A program made the translations under genes and the position numbers. Of a DNA stretch of 39,954 nucleotides, positions 34,601 to 39,954 are shown in pieces (position 1 is the first letter of the stretch; each line of letters begins with the position of its first letter). Source of the stretch: Saccoglossus kowalevskii (Eukaryota > Hemichordata > Enteropneusta > Harrimaniidae); NCBI RefSeq assembly GCF_000003605.2, contig NW_003147272.1:245048-285001 (forward strand), given 5' to 3'. The notes under the pieces are model-generated. The model was given only the letters and a program-made list of their open reading frames with translations, was not told the origin of the DNA and searched no databases.

Positions 34601-34989
34601 GTGACACAGGAAGTTGTATTATTTCATAGTGCAGTTTTAATCTGAATATATATATATATATTCAGTGTTCATATTCCTACTAAATCCTAATAATCCTTTA
34701 TAAATTTGGAACGAAAAACTGTACAGAAAACCCCAATTGATAGAATCGTCTTCGAACGAATATGTAATTTTTTGCAATTTATGATCGCCGCAACGTCGGC
34801 ATTATGCTAATTCTCTTTGTTTTAAATGTTTACCGAGACACGCGTCCTAACAAATGAAGTGAGAGAGTTTCCTAACCGTTCTTCTAGTAACCGCGATTAT
34901 ATGTTCTGAAAACCAGATCTCGATAAACAAACCAGGTGCATCAACTACAATTTGACCTCGTGGTACTGATGAAAATGAGATGACGGTGG

Positions 34990-35425
34990 CTTGAGCCCGT
35001 TTACACCGCTTACGGCTCTAATTTAAAATTATTGTTCTATTATGGGTTATGTTTTTCCATTTTGACATCACATACGCATACTTTTCCCACACGCCTTGGC
35101 AGTATCAGGGGGGATATATATTCTCCCTGATGGTTCTCCACATGTGTCAGGGGGGGAATCTCGTCTGGGTTCTATATCTCGTCCCCTTGAGGTACGGGAT
35201 CGGGAAAGTCACTTAAGCCTTACAATCAAATAGACGCACACAACGAAATACATATCAACTCTCGTCCTTAGTCGGTCGGTCGTGTACTCTATAAGACACA
35301 GCGCCCTGGGGAAAAGTCCCCAAGACTATCGCAAGGCTGACCCAAGACAGCATCTCTCCTCGTGTACTCGCCAAGACCAACTAAAACAACGTTATTCACT
35401 TTCAAAACCTTAACCAATTACAAAG
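34990..35425. other. GC-richer patch, possible solo LTR or other repeat
   Basis: This stretch stands out for base composition: two TCAGGGGGG words (about 35105 and 35147), a perfect hairpin TGGGGA-AAAG-TCCCCA (35307-35322), a TATAAGA (about 35290) and two GTGTACTC words. The TGT start near 35145 followed by a TATA box would fit a long terminal repeat, but I cannot define both ends or a target duplication. Confidence 0.25.
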
Positions 35426-36061
35426 CAGTAAAAGACTCCAAGGCGTGGCCTTCACACATTCAACCAATCACACTAAGTACTGGACACATCATATCTTTTG
35501 ATTAATCGTTCACTATATTAATAACTGCGAATACCAACTGTCAGAAATAGTAGTCCGAATAGCGACGGTTATCTCGTAATTAGTTCCAAATCACTGAGTC
35601 AAGTTCCGTCCAGGACCTCGCATGAGCCTAAATGATGACAGATATAACACCGCCATTCACAAGTAATCAGCTAAATAAGTCGATCAACAGATACGCGAAA
35701 AGTAATTCATCACGGCAGTATTGGATTTGGCAGAGCAACTTGCATTAAAAACATATATGGTTAATTAATCTTATTTAGCAGTAGCAACTTCGCAGAGTTT
35801 TAACCGTGAATCACATTTCTGATAATCACGTCACTGTGCCAACGACTGCAGCAATTGGCTGGTTGTTCGCAAGTCTAAATAAGTTGCGATTGTGTGAAGC
35901 GGCACCGGTGGCTGTTCCCGGCACCATGCGTCCAGTAACTGAGATGGTACTGCTTCATACATTCATTGCGCAAGATGTTTATGAGTATGCTAGTAGTACC
36001 AATGCCAAGGTACCGAGCTTTTGTTCTGGCCCGATGTTTGTCATTGTCGGCGAAAAGATAG
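35426..36061. other. Sequence before the oxygenase relic
   Basis: The 100-codon plus frame at 35806-36108 and the 98-codon minus frame at 35875-36171 overlap and have no recognisable family. In the frame of the oxygenase exon there is a TAG at 36059-36061, so that exon begins after it, probably at the AATACACAG acceptor ending at 36089. Confidence 0.4.
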
Positions 36062-37888
36062 TCACCGGAACCAGGATTCAAATACACAGAGTTCATCCAT
36101 CGTGGTAACTCCACACCGCCTCGTATAGCTGGAAGAAAATGGCTGCCGGGTTCAACTTTCGTTGGAAACAAACTTCTTGAATTTCTGGCTCCTCCACGGA
36201 AAAACCTTCCGGCAGTTCACGATGCCATCCTTGACGACAAAGACGGGCCGAAAGACATTAAGATGTGGGCCGCCAAGACACGTGCTGTTCTTGACGAGAA
36301 ACTTCATGTTTTTGGAACGATATTATTCAAGGGACTTCCACTCCACAGTGTAGATGATTTTTCTGCATTTTGAAAATGCCTTGGTTATCAGTTCGGTAGC
36401 TATAACGGTGGTGCTGCAGAAAGACACGAGATGGCCGAGTATGTGCAAACTGCAACTGATTCTGAGAAGTCGATATATACTATAGAACCACACAATGAAA
36501 TGGCGCACAGAACTCATTACCCACTGAAAGTATGTAAATATCATATTATTATTTTTCAAACTATATAATCATTCATTTTTTTCAAGAGCAACATAAATTT
36601 AAGTGCTATTTTTGCGCAACCGTTCAACATACACGTCAGCATCATTTGTTTACATATTCGTCAACCATCATGCGAGTATCGGATAGCAAACTTTGCTCAC
36701 TGATTTGCACTAGTATAATAATACACGCCTAGATATTTAACATATGTTAAGGCAAGTGTAATTGGGAGTTGAAAGATAGAAGCCGATAGCATGTGCGATA
36801 AACATGTCTGTATTCTTTGGTCGATTCACACTGTAACCGTGAATTTAAATGAAAAATGCCAAGCGAGTTGAGCCGGATAAAGAGAAAAACTAATAATTCA
36901 ACTCATTTCTAGAACTGGCATTAATTAAATATAAATTAATGTTGCTGAAATATATATAGGTCTGTCTATATTTATGTTCGTAACCACAAATCAGAGTCGT
37001 TTCTGAAGAAGAGATGTTATGCAAAAATATGATATACATTACTGGTCGATGGATATTTATATCATGTTATACACCATTGCGTTGTGTTAGTTAAAAAATC
37101 CTAAAAAAATAAAAAAAAACACACAAAAAAGCATCGCGTTTCAAAATCGACGAGCTCACAGTAAAACGAATAAGAGCCCTGGAACCAGCAGAAACAAATA
37201 GCGGTAGCTAAAATTGTGTAGTGGCTGTGATTCTGAAAATTTGTACTTTTTATATTGCAGCTTAAAACGGTTATACCAAAAATAGATAATCACAATATGA
37301 CGTCAGTTATCGAAAGAATTAGTGGGTACCGGGCCACAAACCAGATTGAGCTGAAGCGTCATTCGATAATAAAATTTCTGTAGTTATTGCTAGTCTGCCT
37401 ATTATACTTGTTTTGCAGTCTAAGATCGTAAGGTGGTACATTAACCCTACGATCATGGGCCATTTTTTTTCTAAAAATAAATGCAATTGTTTATGTGACC
37501 GTAATACTAGGTATACGATAATCTCCACTTGGTTGTTAATATGTGTATCTCCAATAAAGATTTTATGACAAGGCATTACTATGTATGAATCACTGATTAC
37601 AGATCTAGGATGATAAAATGTTCTCAATGTTTTTATACATCTAAATCATAAAAGTGTTTCACTGTTTGAGGGCGCTGTTCTAATATTTCAAATGATCTAT
37701 TGCAGATAATGTTTTATTGTGATGTTCCGCCGCATGATTAAGATGATGGTGAAACCGTTATATGTGATGTAAGAGATATACTGCTGAAGCTGGACCCTAA
37801 AATTGTAGAAAAGTTTGAAAGACTTGGCATTAAATATGACAACTATATTCCTAACTCTTCAGAGAAGCAATACAGATGTATTTCAAAT
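36062..37888 (+). pseudogene. TauD/clavaminate-synthase-like Fe(II)/2-oxoglutarate oxygenase, 5' half, disrupted
   Basis: Two exons read as the N-terminal half of a TauD-type dioxygenase (double-stranded beta-helix fold). Exon one (about 36090-36529) gives GRKWLPGSTFVGNKLLEFLA, PPRKNLPAVHDAILDD, LHVFGTILFKGLPLHSVDDF, then, after an in-frame TGA at 36371-36373, KCLGYQFGSYNGGAAERHE and YTIEPHNEMAH. The H-N-E triplet (36491-36499) fits the His-x-Glu iron ligands of clavaminate synthase. A GTATGT donor at 36530 leads to exon two (37706-37888, phase 0): IMFYCDVPPHD, a TAA at 37739-37741, then DVRDILLKLDPKIVEKFERL and GIKYDNYIP, ending at a GTAAGA donor. The distal half with the second iron His and the 2-oxoglutarate Arg is not found; a retrotransposon relic starts ~200 bp downstream. 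Two stops in conserved positions make a dead gene likely. A sequencing error could explain one stop, hardly both. Confidence 0.8.
36530..37705 (+). other. Intron of the oxygenase relic
   Basis: About 1.2 kb with a GTATGT start and a TATTGCAG end. It is AT-rich and contains the 102-codon minus frame 37627-37319, for which I see no family. Nothing else is recognised. Confidence 0.45.
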
Positions 37889-38089
37889 GTAAGAAAATTT
37901 TTGTCATTGTATTAGGGCTAACATACACTACAGACGTCGTAGAACAAATATTTTCCAATATTAATGGTATAAAAAAATAATAGGTAAATAAATAAATAAC
38001 AAACAAATAAACAATAACAGTAATGAACTAAAATGCGAGAATACCAGTAAGTACTATCTTGGGGAGAAAGTTCAAGGAGATTTATTTTT
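37889..38089. other. Junction between oxygenase relic and retrotransposon relic
   Basis: Contains a TAAATAAATAAATAAC run (about 37983-38000) near the 3' side of the minus-strand retroelement. Short microsatellite tails are common at the 3' ends of some non-LTR elements, so this may mark its end; that is inference. Confidence 0.35.
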
Positions 38090-39522
38090 AATGTATTTTT
38101 GAATTTGTTCTTGTTCTCTGCTCTAAAGCATAGGGCCAGCATACGTTATTGCAAATTTCCCCATGGAAGTTTACAGCAATTCCCCCCGATTTGTTGATAT
38201 TGTGATGGATGTAGTTTAAATTATACATACATGGAGTGGGAGCTTTTCAATGGATAATGTCATAAATGAAGTTTTGAGTTACTTAAAAATTAGTGCAGAG
38301 GGGCGGTGAAATCGGAGAATGTTAGAATTCTGGCGATCATTTTCTGTGTAGTGAAATGTGAACAATATATATTTCCCCAGATTTCTAAACCATATGTGAT
38401 CACCGTATTATAAAGACGTAAGAGTGTGTCTGTGAATAAAGCGCCGGAACCTGAGAAAAATGACGATTTTTCTCCTCAGTAACTTGTTTATTTTGGCTAT
38501 GTGATTGTCAACTTCAACGCCAACAAATGTAACTGATTCAGCTTCGTTCACAGGAAAAGATTTGATGAAGACACCCACTTATTATCATGTAGTTATTTTT
38601 TGAACAATTTGTCGTTGAGCGATTGGAATCACACCAGCGTGCTACCTTGTCCAAATGTTTACTTATTCACTGTTCAGAGATCAATATCAACGCCTGATGA
38701 ACAAGTATAAAATAGATTCGCATCATCTGCAAACAACCTAAAATTGAAGAAATCTGTTGAAATTGGAAGGTCATTCATATATAAGAGAAATATAGAAAGA
38801 AAGAGAAAGAAATATAGAAAGAGTTGGGCCGAGGACAGAACCTTAGGGGACACCACAAGTTATTGTAAGTTGCTGAGAAGTCAGTCCATTTGAAGAAATA
38901 CATTGCAATCTATTTTCATGGTAGTTGTTTACCCAAAGGTTGTGAAACCCCTGTATACCGTAGTTATTCAATTTAAACATGAGTATGAAGTGATTAATTA
39001 TGTCGATGGCCAATGGTCACAAGGTTATTTAGGGAAAGTTTTGTACTGCAGTTTTTTTACGAAAGCCGTATTGATGTTCAAACAAAATGTTACTCAAGGT
39101 AAAGTTGTAATTGATTATTGATTTTTTTCTAGAATGTCACTACAGAGGGGTAGGATCTAAATGGATGGGAGTGACTTTGACGATTTTATAAATAAAAGAT
39201 AGTGGCTTGGAAATAAAAATTAAAGCTTCTTTAAATAGCTTAGCGAGTAAAGTATCACATCAAAAAGACTTTTATGCGTCAAGACTATATAACATCAATG
39301 CAACTTTCTCTTGTTCAAGAGGGTTATTAAGGTAATGCTGAAATTATTTGGGGAGAGTTGCAACTTTTGAAGCCAGATTTTGGCCAGTATCAACAAAAAC
39401 TTGTTAAATGCGTTTACAGTGTCTCCAGAATTACGTACGATTTTGTTATTTTTTTTATGTTTGTTGCCAATAATGTCATTCAATGTCCCATGTCTTTCCT
39501 GTATTATTTTGTTAATTAACAA
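38090..39522 (-). mobile_element. Non-LTR retrotransposon relic (CR1/Jockey-type reverse transcriptase)
   Basis: Reading the minus strand downward gives RT-domain pieces in order: KNNKIVRNSGDTVNAFNKF (about 39450), SNILFEHQYGFRKKTAVQNF (about 39090-39030), then after a deletion LNNYGIQGFHNLWVNNY and SSNGLTSQQLTITCGVP-stop-GSVLGP (stop at 38845-38843 where a Gln is usual), LLYMNDLPISTDFFNFRLFA with the catalytic Asp-Asp of FADD at 38730-38722, HLDKVARWCDSNRSTTNC and SVTFVGVEVDNHI. The thumb-like tail follows: TYGLEIWGNIYCSHF and KMIARILTFSDFTAPL. A GAAA-rich microsatellite (38785-38824) has expanded inside the conserved LLFLLYxNDL segment. Multiple frameshifts and stops make it inactive. The clade is given broadly (CR1/Jockey superclade). 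Confidence 0.82.
38785..38824. repeat. GAAA/TAGAAA microsatellite inside the RT relic
   Basis: Purine-rich run (AAGAGAAATATAGAAAGAAA and onward) that interrupts the reverse transcriptase frame between the GSVLGP and YMNDLP segments. It probably arose by slippage after the copy died. Confidence 0.7.
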
Positions 39523-39547
39523 ATTTTGCCGTGCAGTAATTGTAGTA

Positions 39548-39764
39548 GTTGGTACATCCTATTTCATAATGGTGTATATGTTGCTGTACAGGGTTGGTAC
39601 ATTCTATTTCATAATGGTGTATATGTTGCTGTACAGGGTTGGTACATTCTATTTCATAATGGTGTATATGTGATTGTACGGAGTTGGTACATCATATTTC
39701 ATAATGGTGTATATGTGATTGTACGGAGTTGGTACATCCTATTACATAATGGTGTGTATGACCG
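39548..39764 (+). repeat. 45-bp minisatellite, five units
   Basis: Units beginning GTTGGTACAT start at 39548, 39593, 39638, 39683 and 39728, an exact 45-base period; the last is partial and diverging. Since 45 is a multiple of three, two plus frames stay open across the array and spell 15-residue peptide repeats (such as VGTFYFIMVYMLLYR). No start, splice or family evidence shows it is coding. It lies next to the upstream edge of the retrotransposon relic. Confidence 0.88.
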
Positions 39765-39954
39765 TGACGTTGTATGTTTTTTTTTAAATATACAACTTAT
39801 GCTTTTATATGAGCGTTAATGACGAAATACACATAAGAAATGCGATATAAGAGGGGGGGGGGGGTATTTTACTTCACCTGAGTTTTGGTCTTGTAGTAAA
39901 ATATTGTAAATTCACAAAACATCTTTCTGTATTTTGGATGAAAGGTTTATTATT
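39765..39954. other. Right edge, no gene seen
   Basis: AT-rich sequence with a G12 homopolymer at 39853-39864. Nothing else is recognised. Confidence 0.4.

Noticed and set aside
35806-36171. Overlapping ~100-codon frames on both strands
   Set aside because: Neither resembles a known family, and the real coding signal here is the third frame that reads as a TauD-type oxygenase.
36371-36373. TGA as a selenocysteine codon in the oxygenase
   Set aside because: The family has no selenocysteine at this position, no SECIS element was seen, and a second stop (TAA at 37739) cannot be explained that way.
37319-37627. 102-codon minus frame as a retrotransposon or gene
   Set aside because: No recognisable motif on reading; it lies in the intron of the oxygenase relic and is probably a chance frame.
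39548-39764. CRISPR-like array
   Set aside because: The whole 45-base unit is conserved with no unique spacers, and the context is an animal genome with retrotransposons. It is a minisatellite.

Overview
This is animal (metazoan) nuclear DNA. It is AT-rich, with short introns bounded by GT/AG, and it is crowded with degenerate transposable-element copies. Nothing indicates a bacterial, phage or plasmid origin. The mix of gene families and marine-invertebrate-style repeats suggests an invertebrate, but the species cannot be fixed from the sequence alone.

Two intact multi-exon genes lie in the centre. Gene A (8563-13195, +) and gene B (21097-16054, -) are paralogous 12-helix SLC22-type organic cation/carnitine-like transporters placed tail to tail. 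I rebuilt ten coding exons for each, giving 586 and 580 residues. All nine introns match in position and phase, and six exons have identical lengths. A third, broken copy of the same gene (24893-25490, +; parts of exons 5-7 plus intron) lies beyond gene B, so the locus has grown by local DNA duplication.

A second family appears only as a relic: two exons (36062-37888, +) of a TauD/clavaminate-synthase-like Fe(II)/2-oxoglutarate oxygenase, with an in-frame TGA and TAA and no recognisable 3' half. A minus-strand non-LTR retrotransposon relic (38090-39522) begins just downstream of its last recognisable exon.

The rest is repeat-derived. From left to right: an L1-type ORF2 relic (360-1311, -); a 1.1-kb element made of three ~310-bp tandem units between GTCCCC-type inverted ends (2003-3107); two ~550-bp inverted repeat arms around ~2.9 kb (3482-4010 and 6921-7508); diverged dispersed units (5690-6075 and 7518-8105) reaching the 5' flank of gene A; two copies of a ~157-bp TTAA-flanked miniature element (14680-14836 and, inside a gene B intron, 16793-16948); a long-armed palindromic element (23575-24440); a ~320-bp miniature inverted-repeat candidate (27435-27757); and a 45-bp minisatellite (39548-39764). 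From about 27.8 to 34.2 kb I see no genes.

I found no CRISPR array, rRNA, tRNA or clearly new multi-gene system. The most informative features are the SLC22 duplication series, the oxygenase relic and several structured repeats.
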